Shown piece by piece: positions 15,368-27,204 of a stretch of 39,083 bases of DNA. The stretch is from Acidobacteriota bacterium (GTDB taxonomy: Bacteria > Acidobacteriota > Vicinamibacteria > Vicinamibacterales > UBA2999), in the NCBI GenBank assembly GCA_963169195.1, contig CAUJDN010000125.1, positions 1-39,083 on the forward strand. The letters run 5' to 3'. Position 1 is the stretch's first letter, and every line of letters begins with the position of its first letter. The translations under genes were made by a program, and so were the position numbers. Under the pieces are notes generated by a model. It ran no database searches. It saw nothing but the letters and a program-made list of their open reading frames with translations, and was not told the DNA's origin.

Positions 15368-17542
15368 ATGACCGTCCCCGAACGTCCGCCTGCGCTGCCG
15401 CCCGGTCCCACGCCGTCGCGGGGCCTCGCGTGGCGGCGATGGCTGCTCGGCACCTTCCCCGGCCGCTCGCTGCTCATCGGCGTCGTCGTCAAGGCCTTCA
15501 CGTGGACCATCGAGGCGGCTGGCGGCACGCTGCCGCCCGTCCTCGAGGCCGTCGACATGGTCGGCAGCCTCGCGCTGATCTTCGCGTGCGCCTACGGCCT
15601 GACCCGCCTGGCCTTCTGGGCGCGCCGGCGGCTGTTGTGGCGCGTCCGCCGGAAGCTCATCCTGTCGTACGTGTTCGTCGGCGTCGTGCCGGTCCTGCTG
15701 GTCATCACGTTCTTCCTGCTCGCGGGCCTCCTGCTCTTCTTCAACGTCAGCTCCTACCTGGTGAAGTCGCGCATCCGCAGCCTCATCGACCAGGCGCAGT
15801 TCCTCGCGCAGACCACCGCCGTCGAGCTCCAGCGCAGCCCGACGGCCGGCGCGGCGCTCGAGACGCTGGAGCGCCGGCAGTCGAGCTCCGCCGTGCGCTA
15901 CCCGTTCGTGTCGGTGGCCGTCGTGCCGGTCAGCGGGCTGACGTGCGGGGTCGAGCCGGCGCGCGCGGTGCGCGTGCCCCGCACGCTGCCGGTCACGCTG
16001 CCCGTGACGGCGGGCCCGTGGGGCCACATGGATCCGCCCACGACGCTGCCCAAGTGGGTGACGTGCGACGGCTTCGCGGACCTGCTGGCCTACAGCGTCC
16101 CGCCCACCGCCGACGACCCGCAGGCGCACACCCGCCTGGTGACGCGGGCCGTCGCCCTGCCGGAACTGCCCGCGCCGACCTGGGCGGTCGTGCTCGACCT
16201 GCCGCTGTCGCAGGTCGTCGAGCAGCGCATCATCGAGGAGACGGGCATCCGGCTCGGCGAGGTCACGGCCATCCCCTTCGGCACGCGTGAGAACCTGCTG
16301 CCCGTGGCCGGCCGCTCGGTCGAGCGCGTGTCGCCCGACCCCCTGGGGAGCGAGCAGACGCTGTCGCTGACCACGCAGCGCTGGGTCGCGTTCCTGGACT
16401 ACGTGGACTGGGCCACCGGCACCTCGTCGGGCGCGACGCTCGCCATGCGCATCAACGCGTGGACCATCTACGACCGGCTGTCGGCGGCGTCGGCCAGCGT
16501 CGGCGAGATGAACTTCGGCCAGATGCTGCTGGCGTTCCTCGCGCTGGTCGGCGGGCTGTTCCTCGTCATCCAGTTCGTCGCGCTCGTCATCGGCCTGCTG
16601 CTCGCGCGGCAGATCACCGGCGCCGTGCACGATCTGTTCACCGGCACGCAGCACCTGCGGAACCGCGACTTCGCGTATGCCATTCCGGTCCGCGCGCGCG
16701 ATCAGCTGGGCGAGCTCGCCGAGTCGTTCAACGCGATGACCGGCGAGGTGACGGCCCTGCTGGGCGAGGTGGCCGAGAAGGGCCGCATGGAGCAGGAGAT
16801 GCACGCGGCCCGCGACATCCAGCAGAAGCTGCTGCCGCCGGCGCCGAAGCACATCCCGGGCCTGACCCTGGCGGCGTTCTGCGAGCCCGCGCGCGAGGTG
16901 GCGGGGGACTACTACGACTTCCTGCCCATCACCGACACCATGCTCGGCGTGCTCATCGCCGACGTCGCCGGCAAGGGCCTGGCCGCGGGCCTCTACATGG
17001 CGCAGCTGAAGGTGATCGTGCAGTCGCTGGCGCGCCTGCACCACGAGCCACGCGAGTTCCTCATCGCGGTCAACAAGGTCGTGGCGCAGAACCTGGACGC
17101 CAGGAGCTTCATCACGATGACGTACGGCGTCGTCGACCTCGAGCGGCACGAGCTCACCTTCGCCAGGGCCGGCCACTGCCCGCTCATCCACGTGCCCGGT
17201 GGCGCGCCCCCCGGGCTCGGCCGCGCGAGCATCCTCGCCCCCGACGGCCTCGTCGTCGGCCTCAACATCGACCACGGCGAGCTGTTCGAGGCCACGCTGC
17301 AGGAGCGGACGCTGCCCCTCGCCCACGACGACCTGCTGGTGCTCTTCACCGACGGCATCAGCGAGACGATGAACGAGGCCTTCGACTGCTACGGCGAGGC
17401 GCGACTCGCGAAGGTCATCGAGCAGTACGCGCACCTGCCGTTCGACCAGCTGCGCTCCTACATCCTCGCCGAGCTGCGCGCGTTCGCCGGCACCGCGGAC
17501 CAGCACGACGACATGACCATGATCCTGATGAAGGTGGGATGA
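15368..17542 (+). CDS. membrane-bound SpoIIE/PP2C serine phosphatase with HAMP domain
   Basis: The 724-residue protein has hydrophobic segments at about 64-84 and 96-125, an extracytoplasmic domain (about 126-375), and a membrane helix (about 380-412). A HAMP domain (about 412-465) and a short coiled coil containing ARDIQQKLLPP follow, then a SpoIIE-type PP2C phosphatase (about 500-724). The metal-binding acids are visible in AGDYYDFLP, ADVAGKGLAA, LFTDGISE and DQHDDMTM. Such RsbU/RsbP-like enzymes dephosphorylate anti-sigma-factor antagonists in partner-switching stress pathways. No STAS protein or anti-sigma kinase is in the window. The stop overlaps the start of the next gene (ATGA), so phosphatase and RNase III are coupled. 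Confidence 0.9.
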   Translation: MTVPERPPALPPGPTPSRGLAWRRWLLGTFPGRSLLIGVVVKAFTWTIEAAGGTLPPVLEAVDMVGSLALIFACAYGLTRLAFWARRRLLWRVRRKLILSYVFVGVVPVLLVITFFLLAGLLLFFNVSSYLVKSRIRSLIDQAQFLAQTTAVELQRSPTAGAALETLERRQSSSAVRYPFVSVAVVPVSGLTCGVEPARAVRVPRTLPVTLPVTAGPWGHMDPPTTLPKWVTCDGFADLLAYSVPPTADDPQAHTRLVTRAVALPELPAPTWAVVLDLPLSQVVEQRIIEETGIRLGEVTAIPFGTRENLLPVAGRSVERVSPDPLGSEQTLSLTTQRWVAFLDYVDWATGTSSGATLAMRINAWTIYDRLSAASASVGEMNFGQMLLAFLALVGGLFLVIQFVALVIGLLLARQITGAVHDLFTGTQHLRNRDFAYAIPVRARDQLGELAESFNAMTGEVTALLGEVAEKGRMEQEMHAARDIQQKLLPPAPKHIPGLTLAAFCEPAREVAGDYYDFLPITDTMLGVLIADVAGKGLAAGLYMAQLKVIVQSLARLHHEPREFLIAVNKVVAQNLDARSFITMTYGVVDLERHELTFARAGHCPLIHVPGGAPPGLGRASILAPDGLVVGLNIDHGELFEATLQERTLPLAHDDLLVLFTDGISETMNEAFDCYGEARLAKVIEQYAHLPFDQLRSYILAELRAFAGTADQHDDMTMILMKVG

Positions 17543-18498
17543 CCGCGCTCACCGTCGTCTTCCGCACGCGCTCGGACATCGAGGCCGATGTCGTCCAGGC
17601 CCTCCTGGAGAGCCACGGCGTCGAGTCGGTGCGCACGTCGGGCGCGCCGCCAGGCATGTTTCCCTTCACGGTGAGCACGCTGGGGGAGACCCGCGTCGCG
17701 GTGCGCGAGGACGAGGCCGAGGAGGCCGTGCGCATCATCGAGTCGCATCGCGAGCAGGTGGGCGGCGGCCTCGTCGTGCCGCTGCCGCAGCAGTTCGCCG
17801 CGCTCGAGACGCGCCTCGGCTACCGCTTTCGCGACCGCGGGCTCCTGGAGCACGCCCTCACGCACAAGTCGAAGGCGCACGAGGACCCGAGCGGCGGCGT
17901 CGTGGACAACGAATCGCTGGAGTTCCTGGGCGACGCCGTGCTCGGCCTCGTCGTGGCCGACCTGCTCTTCCGCGCGTTCCCGACGTCGTCCGAGGGACAG
18001 AAGTCGAAGATCAAGTCGAACCTGGTCTCCACGACGGCGCTCGCCGAGATGGCCGAGGGCCTCGGCCTGGGCGAGCACATGATCCTCGGACGCGGCGAGG
18101 ACAAGACCGGCGGCCGCCGGAAGCCCGCGCTGCTCGCCGACACGTGCGAGGCGCTCATCGCCGCCCTCTATCTCGATGGCGGCCTCGAGGCGGCCCGGGC
18201 CTTCATCGTGCGGGAGCTGGCGCCGCGCATCGAGGAGGCGCGCGTGCCGGGGTATTTCGGCCGCGACCACAAGTCGCGGCTGCAGGAGCGGCTGCAGAGC
18301 CTGGGCCGGTCGCTGCCGCACTACCGCGTGTCCGCGGAGGCCGGGCCGGAGCACCGCAAGCAGTTCTCCGTGCAGGTGGTGGTGGACGATGAGCTGCTGG
18401 CGGACGGCGTGGGCCGCACGAAGAAGGACGCGGAGCAGGAAGCCGCGCGCGCGGCGCTCGAGCGGCTCTCGCCGGGGGCCGACGGCGAGACGACGTGA
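17539..18498 (+). CDS. rnc: DUF2007-ribonuclease III fusion
   Basis: The 319-residue protein has an N-terminal DUF2007-like domain (about 1-74, with VQALLESHGVESV and the closing EEAVRIIESH). A complete RNase III follows: signature NESLEFLGDAV (124-134, with E128 and D132), DTCEALIAALYLDGG (D201, E204), and a double-stranded RNA-binding domain (about 243-311) with GRTKKDAEQEAA. All catalytic acids are present, so it should process rRNA precursors and other duplex RNA. No start codon with a ribosome site separates the two domains, and the ATG overlaps the phosphatase stop, so the fusion appears genuine. Typical bacterial RNase III is about 225-250 residues. Confidence 0.88.
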   Translation: MTALTVVFRTRSDIEADVVQALLESHGVESVRTSGAPPGMFPFTVSTLGETRVAVREDEAEEAVRIIESHREQVGGGLVVPLPQQFAALETRLGYRFRDRGLLEHALTHKSKAHEDPSGGVVDNESLEFLGDAVLGLVVADLLFRAFPTSSEGQKSKIKSNLVSTTALAEMAEGLGLGEHMILGRGEDKTGGRRKPALLADTCEALIAALYLDGGLEAARAFIVRELAPRIEEARVPGYFGRDHKSRLQERLQSLGRSLPHYRVSAEAGPEHRKQFSVQVVVDDELLADGVGRTKKDAEQEAARAALERLSPGADGETT

Positions 18499-18502
18499 TT
18501 GC

Positions 18503-18549
18503 GCACGCGTCCGCACGCGTCCGCACCCGCACGCACCCGCACGCACCCG
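18503..18549. repeat. short tandem repeat, 10-bp units
   Basis: Two copies of GCACGCGTCC are followed by two and a half copies of GCACCCGCAC, between the RNase III stop and the 3' end of the convergent ATPase gene. It is a low-complexity spacer; unit number may vary between strains. Confidence 0.6.
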
Positions 18550-18553
18550 GGTA

Positions 18554-19684
18554 TCAGTCGATTTCGATGATGCCGACGACGCGGCGGTCCCCCGCCGCGC
18601 TGCGGGCGACGGCGGCCGGCTCGGCCTCGGGCAGGCGCGCGGCGGCGTAGGCCTGGACCTCGCGCGCGACCTCGTCCACCGACGGTGGCACGGGGCGGCA
18701 GTGCAGGCGCACCCAGAGCCGCGTCAGCGGGTCCGCGTAGCTGTACCGCTTCTGCCGCGAGACGATGAGATCCACGTCCTCGAGCCACGAGAGGTAGTCC
18801 TTCGTCGAGCCGGGCGTGCGCTGCAGCCGCTGGGCGATCTCGGTGAGGTTGAGCGGCTCGTCCTCCGCGAGGATCTCGAGGATGGCCTTGAGCGCGCCGT
18901 ACCCGCGGGCCCGGTGCAGGCGCAGCTCGTAGCGGTAGCCGCACCAGGCCGTGAGCGCGCCGTCGGCGGTGAGCAGCGCCGTGAGCGCGCTGATCGGGTC
19001 CCCGCCCCGCGTGCTCATCGCGGCGGTGGCGTCGCCGAGCGCCCGCACGTAGGCGGCGCGGCCGTCGGTCAGCGCCTGGATGGCGCGCCCCAGGAACTCC
19101 CGATCCTCGACGGACGTCTCGCCGAGCGGCGGCAGCATGGCCGCCACCTCGGCCGCGCTCAGTGGCGGCAGGTGGATGACCTCGAAACGCCCGTCCGCAT
19201 CGCGGAGCAGCCGGTGTGCGCGCGCGACGTAGCGGCTGGTGAGCACGAAGCGGTTGGAGCTGTCGGCCAGGGCCTGGAGCAGCTCGCGCTGCACGTGCCG
19301 GAGACCGGGGAAGCTCTCGAACGTGCGCAGCTCGAGCACCTCGTCGAGCAGGAACGTGGCGGGCCCATTCCCGGGCGCGGGCCGCGTGAAGAGGCGCAAC
19401 GTGCGGTCGAAGGCCTCGCGCGCGGAGGTCGGCTCGGGCGCGGGTGCAGCCGGGAGCCGGAACGGCGAGTCGATCGAGACGGCGCGATTGAAGCGCTCCG
19501 GCGTGCTGGCCGCGCGCTCGACGTCGACGTACTGGCACTGGCCGCGGCCGAGTCGATCGGCCAGGGCGTGCAGCAGCGTGGTGCGTCCCGTGCCGCAGCC
19601 GCCGAGGACCACCGGAATCCGCGCCGGGCTGGCCTCCAGGGCCGCCAGCACGCGCCGCTCGAGTCCCTCGTGTGGCGCCATCAT
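18554..19684 (-). CDS. P-loop ATPase with C-terminal winged helix, Walker A Lys replaced by Arg
   Basis: The 376-residue protein has an AAA/STAND-like P-loop domain. The Walker A region is GGCGTGRTT (28-36), with Arg34 where Lys is expected, and Walker B is FLLDE (111-115). A segment [15 protein letters not shown] (sensor-1 position) and a C-terminal winged helix (about 290-350, [23 protein letters not shown]) follow, as in archaeal-type ATPases with DUF234-like ends. Its function is unknown. The ATG (19684) lies in the hutU stop (ATGATG), so it is co-translated with urocanate hydratase. The long frame that continues upstream through hutU is not coding. Confidence 0.75.
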   Translation of the reverse strand: MMAPHEGLERRVLAALEASPARIPVVLGGCGTGRTTLLHALADRLGRGQCQYVDVERAASTPERFNRAVSIDSPFRLPAAPAPEPTSAREAFDRTLRLFTRPAPGNGPATFLLDEVLELRTFESFPGLRHVQRELLQALADSSNRFVLTSRYVARAHRLLRDADGRFEVIHLPPLSAAEVAAMLPPLGETSVEDREFLGRAIQALTDGRAAYVRALGDATAAMSTRGGDPISALTALLTADGALTAWCGYRYELRLHRARGYGALKAILEILAEDEPLNLTEIAQRLQRTPGSTKDYLSWLEDVDLIVSRQKRYSYADPLTRLWVRLHCRPVPPSVDEVAREVQAYAAARLPEAEPAAVARSAAGDRRVVGIIEID

Positions 19685-21351
19685 CGCCCCGTGTGCTCCG
19701 CCATCGGAATCGTCACCCCGCGCTCGCGCGCCGTTCGCATCGCCTCCGGATACCCCGCGTCGGCGTGCCGCGCGACCCCGGTCCCGGGATCGCACGTGAG
19801 CACGCGCTGCAGCTTCTCGTCGGCCTCGGCGGAGCCGTCGGCCACGATCACCATGCCCGCATGGATGGAATAGCCGATGCCGACGCCGCCGCCATGGTGC
19901 ACCGACACCCAGGTGGCGCCGGCCGCGGCGTTCAGCAGCGCGTTCAGGATGGGCCAGTCCGCGATGGCGTCGCTGCCGTCGCGCATGCCCTCGGTCTCGC
20001 GATTGGGCGAGGCCACCGACCCGGTGTCGAGGTGGTCGCGCCCGATGACGATGGGCGCGCGCACCTCGCCGGTGCGCACCAGCGCGTTCAGCTTCAGGCC
20101 GAAGCGCGCGCGATCCCCGTAGCCGAGCCAGAAGATGCGCGCCGGGAGCCCCTGGAATGCCACCCGCTCGCCGGCCAGGCGAATCCACCGGCAGAGCGCC
20201 TCGTCCTCGGCGAACATCTCGAGCGCGGCGCGATCGGTCACGCCGATGTCCTCGGGGTCCCCCGACAGCGCCGCCCAGCGGAACGGGCCCTTGCCCTCGC
20301 AGAAGAGCGGGCGGATGTACGCGGGCACGAAGCCTGGGATTTCGAACGCGTCGGCGACGCCGGCCTTCAGCGCGTGCGCGCGGAGGTTGTTGCCGTAGTC
20401 GAAGGCCACGGCGCCGCGCTGCTGCATCGCGCGCATGGCCGCGACGTGCTGGCCCATGGCCGCGACGCTGCGCCGCTCGTACTCCCCCGGATCCGACTCG
20501 CGCAGGCGGGCCGCCTCCGCCAGCGTGACGCCGTTGGGCACGTAGCCGCCCAGCGGGTCGTGCGCCGAGGTCTGGTCCGTGACGATGTCGGGCGTGAACC
20601 CGCGGCGCACCAGCGCGGGGAGCACGTCGGCCGCGTTGGCCCGCAGGCCGACCGACCGCGCCGTGCGCGAGGCGGCCCACTGGCGCACGCGCGCGAGCGC
20701 CTCGTCGAGGTCGTCGGTGGTCTCGTCCAGGTAGCGGCTCGCCAGCCGCCGCTCGATGCGCGCCGGATCCACCTCCACGACCAGGGCCACGCCCTCGTTC
20801 ATCGTGACGGCGAGCGGCTGGGCGCCGCCCATGCCGCCGAGGCCCGCCGTGACGGTGACGCGCCCGGCCAGCGACCCGCCGAAGTGGCGGCGGGCGATCT
20901 CCGCGAGCGTTTCGTAGGTGCCCTGCAGGATGCCCTGGGTGCCGATGTAGATCCAGCTGCCGGCGGTCATCTGGCCGTACATGGTGAGCCCGCGATCCTC
21001 GAGATCCCGGAACGTCTCCCACGTGGCCCATCTCGGCACGAGATTCGCGTTGGCGATGAGCACGCGCGGCGCGTGCGTGGACGTGCGGAAGACGCCGACG
21101 GGCTTGCCCGACTGGATGAGGAGCGTCTCGTCGTGTTCGAGCGCGCGCAGCGAGCGGACGATGGCGTCGAAGGCGTCCCACGAGCGCGCGGCCCGGCCCG
21201 TGCCGCCGTAGACCACCAGATCCTCGGGGCGCTCGGCGACCTCGGGGTCGAGGTTGTTCATCAGCATCCGCAGGGCGGCCTCCTGGGGCCATCCCTTGCA
21301 CGTCAGCGACGTGCCGCGCGGCGCGCGGATGGATCGAGCGGTGGTGGTCAT
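19681..21351 (-). CDS. hutU: urocanate hydratase
   Basis: HutU converts urocanate to imidazolonepropionate, the second step of histidine breakdown, using tightly bound NAD+ as electrophile. The 556-residue length is normal. Visible family motifs include [45 protein letters not shown] for nucleotide binding, FDYGNNLR, and the active-site region [11 protein letters not shown]. It follows hutH on the same strand, with about 90 bp between them. hutI and hutG are not in the window. Confidence 0.95.
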   Translation of the reverse strand: MTTTARSIRAPRGTSLTCKGWPQEAALRMLMNNLDPEVAERPEDLVVYGGTGRAARSWDAFDAIVRSLRALEHDETLLIQSGKPVGVFRTSTHAPRVLIANANLVPRWATWETFRDLEDRGLTMYGQMTAGSWIYIGTQGILQGTYETLAEIARRHFGGSLAGRVTVTAGLGGMGGAQPLAVTMNEGVALVVEVDPARIERRLASRYLDETTDDLDEALARVRQWAASRTARSVGLRANAADVLPALVRRGFTPDIVTDQTSAHDPLGGYVPNGVTLAEAARLRESDPGEYERRSVAAMGQHVAAMRAMQQRGAVAFDYGNNLRAHALKAGVADAFEIPGFVPAYIRPLFCEGKGPFRWAALSGDPEDIGVTDRAALEMFAEDEALCRWIRLAGERVAFQGLPARIFWLGYGDRARFGLKLNALVRTGEVRAPIVIGRDHLDTGSVASPNRETEGMRDGSDAIADWPILNALLNAAAGATWVSVHHGGGVGIGYSIHAGMVIVADGSAEADEKLQRVLTCDPGTGVARHADAGYPEAMRTARERGVTIPMAEHTGR

Positions 21352-21442
21352 CGACAGCGAGCAGCGTGGGCGGGAGCGGAACGCGAAGATAAGAAACTAA
21401 GCACCGTCGCGTCGCTTGTCAAATTGAAAATGTGATCGGAAA

Positions 21443-22957
21443 TCAGTTGACAACCATGCCGGTGGCGTACTCGAGCGCACTCGTCGCGATCAATGCGGCG
21501 ATGGCATCGATGTCGGGGGCGGGCGGTCGGTCGTCGGCGAGCGTCGGCACCACCGCGCGGACCGCGGCGTGGGCGCCCATCAGCGCCGGCGTGCTGGTGA
21601 GCGGCGCGCGCAGGTCGATGGCCTGGCAGGCGCAGAGCATCTCGACGGCCAGCACGTGGCGTGCGAGCTGCAGCGCGCGCTCCGCCTTGAGCGCGGCGCC
21701 CATGCTCATGCTGACGTGATCCTCCTTGTTCGCCGAGGTCGGGATCGTGTCGGCCGAGGCCGCGTGGCACGAGGTCTTCAGCTCGGAGGCGAGCGCGGCC
21801 GCCGTGACCTGCGCCATCATCAGGCCCGACTGCAGCCCGCCGTGCCGCGTGAGGAATGCCGGGAGGCCGCTCAGCGCGGGGTTCACGAGGCGCTCGGCCC
21901 GCCGCTCGCTGATCGTGGCGAGCTGCGTCACCGCCATCGCGAGCAGATCCGCGGCGAGGGCCACCGGCGCGCCGTGGAAGTTGCCGCCCGAGACCACGTC
22001 CCCCGTGTCGGCGAACACCATCGGATTGTCGGTCGCCGCGTTCATCTCGACGGCGACGACGTGCCGCACCCACGCGAGGGCCTCGCGCGCCGCGCCGTGC
22101 ACCTGCGGCACGCAGCGCTCGGAGTAGGCGTCCTGCACGCGGGCGCACCCCTGGTGCGACTCGTTCAGGGGGCTGCCCTCGATGAGGCGCCACAGGTTGT
22201 CGGCCGACGCCACCTGGCCCGGGAACGGGCGCGCGGCGTGGATGCGCGCGTCGAACGGGCCGCGCGACCCGAGCAGCGCATCGATGCTGAGCGCGGCGAT
22301 GACGTCCGCGGCGCGCGAGAGCTGCTCGGCGCCGGCCAGCGCCAGGGCCAGCACGGCCGTCGAGGCCTGCGTGCCGTTGATGAGCGCGAGGCCTTCCTTG
22401 GGGCCGAGCGCCACCGGCGCGAGGCCCGCGCCGGCCAGCGCCCGTGCGCCGTCCTCCGCGCGCCGCCCGTCCCAGGTCTGCCCCTCGCCGATGAGGACGA
22501 GCGCGAGGTGCGCGAGCGGCGCGAGGTCCCCGCTGGCGCCGACCGATCCCCGGCTCGGCACGCGCGGGTGCACGCCGTGATTGAGGAGGGCCAGCAGGCG
22601 GTCCAGCGTGTCCACGCGGATGCCCGAGTAGCCCTTGGCCAGCACGTTGGCCCTGAGCGCCATCATCGCGCGCACGGCGCGCGGCGGGAGCGGATCGTCC
22701 ACGCCGGCGGCATGGCTGCGCACCAGGTTGACCTGCAGCCGCGCGAGATCCGCGTGATCGATGCGCGTCTCGGCGAAGTTGCCGAAGCCGGTGTTGATGC
22801 CGTACACCGGCGCGTCGCCGTCGGCCGCCCGGTCCACCACGGCGCGCGCGGCCGCGACGGCGTCCCGCGCGGCGGGCGCGAGCGCGACAGCCGCGCCCCG
22901 GTCCGCGATCGCGATCAGCTGGTCGAGCGTCAGGTGCGCGCCGTCGAGGAGAATCAT
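21443..22957 (-). CDS. hutH: histidine ammonia-lyase
   Basis: HutH removes ammonia from histidine to give urocanate. The 504-residue protein has the Ala-Ser-Gly triad (141-143, in [14 protein letters not shown]) that cyclises into the MIO cofactor, the catalytic Tyr in YGINTGFGN (Y52), and NGTQASTA. The start is ATG 22957, with no Shine-Dalgarno site; TATCCT on the minus strand ends 7 nt before it, so the mRNA may be leaderless. The frame stays open far upstream, antisense to purA, but that part has no domain. It is followed by hutU. Confidence 0.95.
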   Translation of the reverse strand: MILLDGAHLTLDQLIAIADRGAAVALAPAARDAVAAARAVVDRAADGDAPVYGINTGFGNFAETRIDHADLARLQVNLVRSHAAGVDDPLPPRAVRAMMALRANVLAKGYSGIRVDTLDRLLALLNHGVHPRVPSRGSVGASGDLAPLAHLALVLIGEGQTWDGRRAEDGARALAGAGLAPVALGPKEGLALINGTQASTAVLALALAGAEQLSRAADVIAALSIDALLGSRGPFDARIHAARPFPGQVASADNLWRLIEGSPLNESHQGCARVQDAYSERCVPQVHGAAREALAWVRHVVAVEMNAATDNPMVFADTGDVVSGGNFHGAPVALAADLLAMAVTQLATISERRAERLVNPALSGLPAFLTRHGGLQSGLMMAQVTAAALASELKTSCHAASADTIPTSANKEDHVSMSMGAALKAERALQLARHVLAVEMLCACQAIDLRAPLTSTPALMGAHAAVRAVVPTLADDRPPAPDIDAIAALIATSALEYATGMVVN

Positions 22958-22963
22958 CGGCCG

Positions 22964-24940
<1,977 letters not shown>

Positions 24941-25092
24941 GGTGAACGAGTGTACACCACTCGCGGGCGGCCGACGGCCGCGGGCGCGTGGGCGGCGCGA
25001 GGCGCCGTGGGCCCGACGGAAGACCTGACACGGCTGCAGGCCGCGCCCGGCGCGTGAGTGCGCCATCCCAGGCGATGCGCCCCTCTCCTACA

Positions 25093-26034
25093 ATGAATCG
25101 CGTGCCCACCGACGCGCCCGCGCTGGCCTGCCGCGGCCTGGTCAAGCGCTATCCCGACATCGTGGCCGTCGCCGGGCTCGACCTCGAGGTGCGGCGCGGC
25201 GAGTGCTTCGGCCTGCTCGGCCCGAACGGCGCCGGCAAGACCACGACCATCGAGATCCTCGAGGGCCTGCTCGATCAGGACGAAGGCGAGGTCGAGGTGC
25301 TGGGCCGAGGCTGGCGCACCGACCGCGACGAGCTGCGCCGCCGGCTCGGCGTGCAGCTGCAGGAGACCCAGCTGGCCGACAAGCTCACGGTCGAGGAGAC
25401 GCTCCGGCTCTTCCGATCGTTCTTCACGGATGGGCCCGCCGTGTCCGCGCTGCTGGACCTCGTCGAGCTCGGCGCCAAGCGCGCGTCCTGGGTCGGGAAG
25501 CTCTCGGGCGGGCAGAAGCAGCGCCTGGCCATCGCCTGCGCGCTGGCCGGCCGGCCCGAGCTGCTGTTCCTGGACGAGCCGACGACCGGCCTCGACCCGC
25601 AGTCGCGCCGGCAGCTCTGGGACGTGCTCGGACGGTTCCGGGCCGACGGCGGGACCATCCTGCTCACCACCCACTACATGGACGAGGCGCACGCGCTCTG
25701 CGACCGCGTCGGCATCATGGACCGCGGGACGCTCATCGCGCTCGGCACGCCGCGCGCGCTCGTGGCGTCGATCGGGGCGGAGCACGTCGTCGAGTTCGCG
25801 GTGGATGGCACCCCGCCGCCGGACCAGGCGCTTCGGGCCCTGCCGGGCGTGCGCGAGGCGCGTCGCCGGGACGGGCACGTCGCGCTGGCCACCTCGGAGC
25901 TGCACGCCACCATTCCGGCCCTGCTCGATCGCCTGCGTCACGACGGCACGGCCCTCAGCCTGCTGGCCACGCACAGCGCGACGCTCGAGGACGTGTTCGT
26001 CTCGCTCACGGGGAGGCACTTGCGCGATGAGTAA
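25093..26034 (+). CDS. ABC transporter ATP-binding protein (ABC-2 / drug-export type)
   Basis: The 313-residue protein has all ATPase motifs: Walker A GPNGAGKTT, the Q loop at VQLQE, signature LSGGQKQR, Walker B LLFLDEPTTGLD, and the switch His in TTHYMDEA. A C-terminal domain follows, as in CcmA/NodI-type exporter ATPases. It powers the permease encoded next, whose start overlaps its last codons by 8 bp. The annotated ATG overlaps a -10-like TACAAT (25089-25094); GTG 25102 could be the start of a leaderless message. The substrate cannot be told from sequence. Confidence 0.9.
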   Translation: MNRVPTDAPALACRGLVKRYPDIVAVAGLDLEVRRGECFGLLGPNGAGKTTTIEILEGLLDQDEGEVEVLGRGWRTDRDELRRRLGVQLQETQLADKLTVEETLRLFRSFFTDGPAVSALLDLVELGAKRASWVGKLSGGQKQRLAIACALAGRPELLFLDEPTTGLDPQSRRQLWDVLGRFRADGGTILLTTHYMDEAHALCDRVGIMDRGTLIALGTPRALVASIGAEHVVEFAVDGTPPPDQALRALPGVREARRRDGHVALATSELHATIPALLDRLRHDGTALSLLATHSATLEDVFVSLTGRHLRDE

Positions 26035-27073
26035 TCGGGGCGGCGCTGCGCATCCGCTCGTGGAACTCACGCTCGCGCGGTTCCGCGAGTTCCTGCGCGA
26101 GCCGGAGGCCGTCTTCTGGGTCTTCGCCTTCCCGGTGATCATGACCTGCGCGCTCGGCATCGCCTTCCGCTCGCGGGGCGCCGAGCCCGTCATCGTCGGC
26201 GTGGCGGAGCAGGCGGGGGCCGACGCCGTGCGCGGCGCCCTCGCGGCGGCGGGCGGCTTCACGGTCCGGTCGATCGCGCCGGGCGAGATCGAGCGGGCCA
26301 TTCGCGACGGCCGCGCGCCGGTGGTCGTGGTGCCGGGCACGCCGCCCGCCTACCGCTTCGACGAGGCGCGTGCGGAGAGCCAGGTCGCACGGCTGGCCGT
26401 CGACCGCGCCCTGCAGCGGGCCGCGGGCCGCCAGGACGCCTTCGTCCCCGAGGAGCGGCCCATCGACGCGATCGGATCGCGGTACATCGACTGGCTGGTG
26501 CCGGGCCTGCTCGGCATGAACATCATGGGCACCGGCCTCTGGGGCGTCGGCTTCTCGATCGTGCAGGCCCGCACGAAGAAGCTGCTGAAGCGCCTGGTGG
26601 CGACGCCCATGTCGCGCGCGGCCTACCTGGCCTCGCACGTCCTCAGCCGGCTCCTGTTCCTGGCGATGGAGACCCTCGTGATCGTCGGCTTCGCCTGGGC
26701 GGTGTTCGGCGTGGGCGTCCGCGGGGGCGTGCTGGCGCTGGCGGTGCTGGCGCTGGCCGGCGCGCTCACCTTCGGCGGCCTCGGCCTGCTCGTCGCCAGC
26801 CGCGCCCGCACCATCGAGGCGGTGTCGGGCCTGATGAACCTGGTCATGATGCCGATGTGGGTGCTCTCGGGGGTCTTCTTCGCCTCGAGCAACTTCCCCG
26901 ACGTCATGCAGCCCTTCATCCAGGCCCTGCCGCTGACGGCCCTCAACGACGCGCTGCGCGGCGTGATGAACGAGGGCCAGTCGCTCGTGGCGCTCCGCGG
27001 CGAGATGGCCATCCTGCTGGCGTGGGGCCTCGGCACCTTCGCGCTCGCGCTGCGGCTGTTCCGCTGGCAGTAG
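26027..27073 (+). CDS. ABC-2 type permease
   Basis: The 348-residue membrane protein has an N-terminal helix (about 28-47, VFWVFAFPVIMTCALGIAF), a periplasmic domain, then about five helices, with the family pattern LVPGLLGMNIMGTGLWG and LSGVFFASSNFP. It pairs with the overlapping ATPase gene to form an exporter, probably as dimers of each. A GC hairpin directly follows the stop. Confidence 0.9.
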   Translation: MSNRGGAAHPLVELTLARFREFLREPEAVFWVFAFPVIMTCALGIAFRSRGAEPVIVGVAEQAGADAVRGALAAAGGFTVRSIAPGEIERAIRDGRAPVVVVPGTPPAYRFDEARAESQVARLAVDRALQRAAGRQDAFVPEERPIDAIGSRYIDWLVPGLLGMNIMGTGLWGVGFSIVQARTKKLLKRLVATPMSRAAYLASHVLSRLLFLAMETLVIVGFAWAVFGVGVRGGVLALAVLALAGALTFGGLGLLVASRARTIEAVSGLMNLVMMPMWVLSGVFFASSNFPDVMQPFIQALPLTALNDALRGVMNEGQSLVALRGEMAILLAWGLGTFALALRLFRWQ

Positions 27074-27074
27074 G

Positions 27075-27094
27075 CCGCGCGCTCGCGCGCGCGG
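27075..27094. terminator. perfect 8-bp GC hairpin after the exporter operon
   Basis: CCGCGCGC and GCGCGCGG pair around TCGC, starting 2 bp after the permease stop. A second hairpin, CCGCCC-GCA-GGGCGG, lies at 27135-27149. Neither has a T-tract. They separate the convergent exporter and ppk genes. Confidence 0.35.
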
Positions 27095-27204
27095 TGGGCA
27101 CGCCTGCGGCGGGTGGGATCCGACCGAAGGCCTACCGCCCGCAGGGCGGCCGACGGCCCGCAGCGCCGCCCGCCGAAGGCCTTGTCGGCCCCATGCACCG
27201 CCTC

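Noticed and set aside
15341..17506. 721-codon minus-strand frame under the SpoIIE phosphatase
   Set aside because: It is the antisense of a well-supported gene, with a low-complexity composition rich in Arg, Asp, Glu and His.
18554..21301. 915-codon minus-strand frame continuous with the P-loop ATPase
   Set aside because: Everything upstream of 19684 lies in another frame over hutU and reads as Arg/Ala/Gly-rich filler; only the last 376 residues form a domain.
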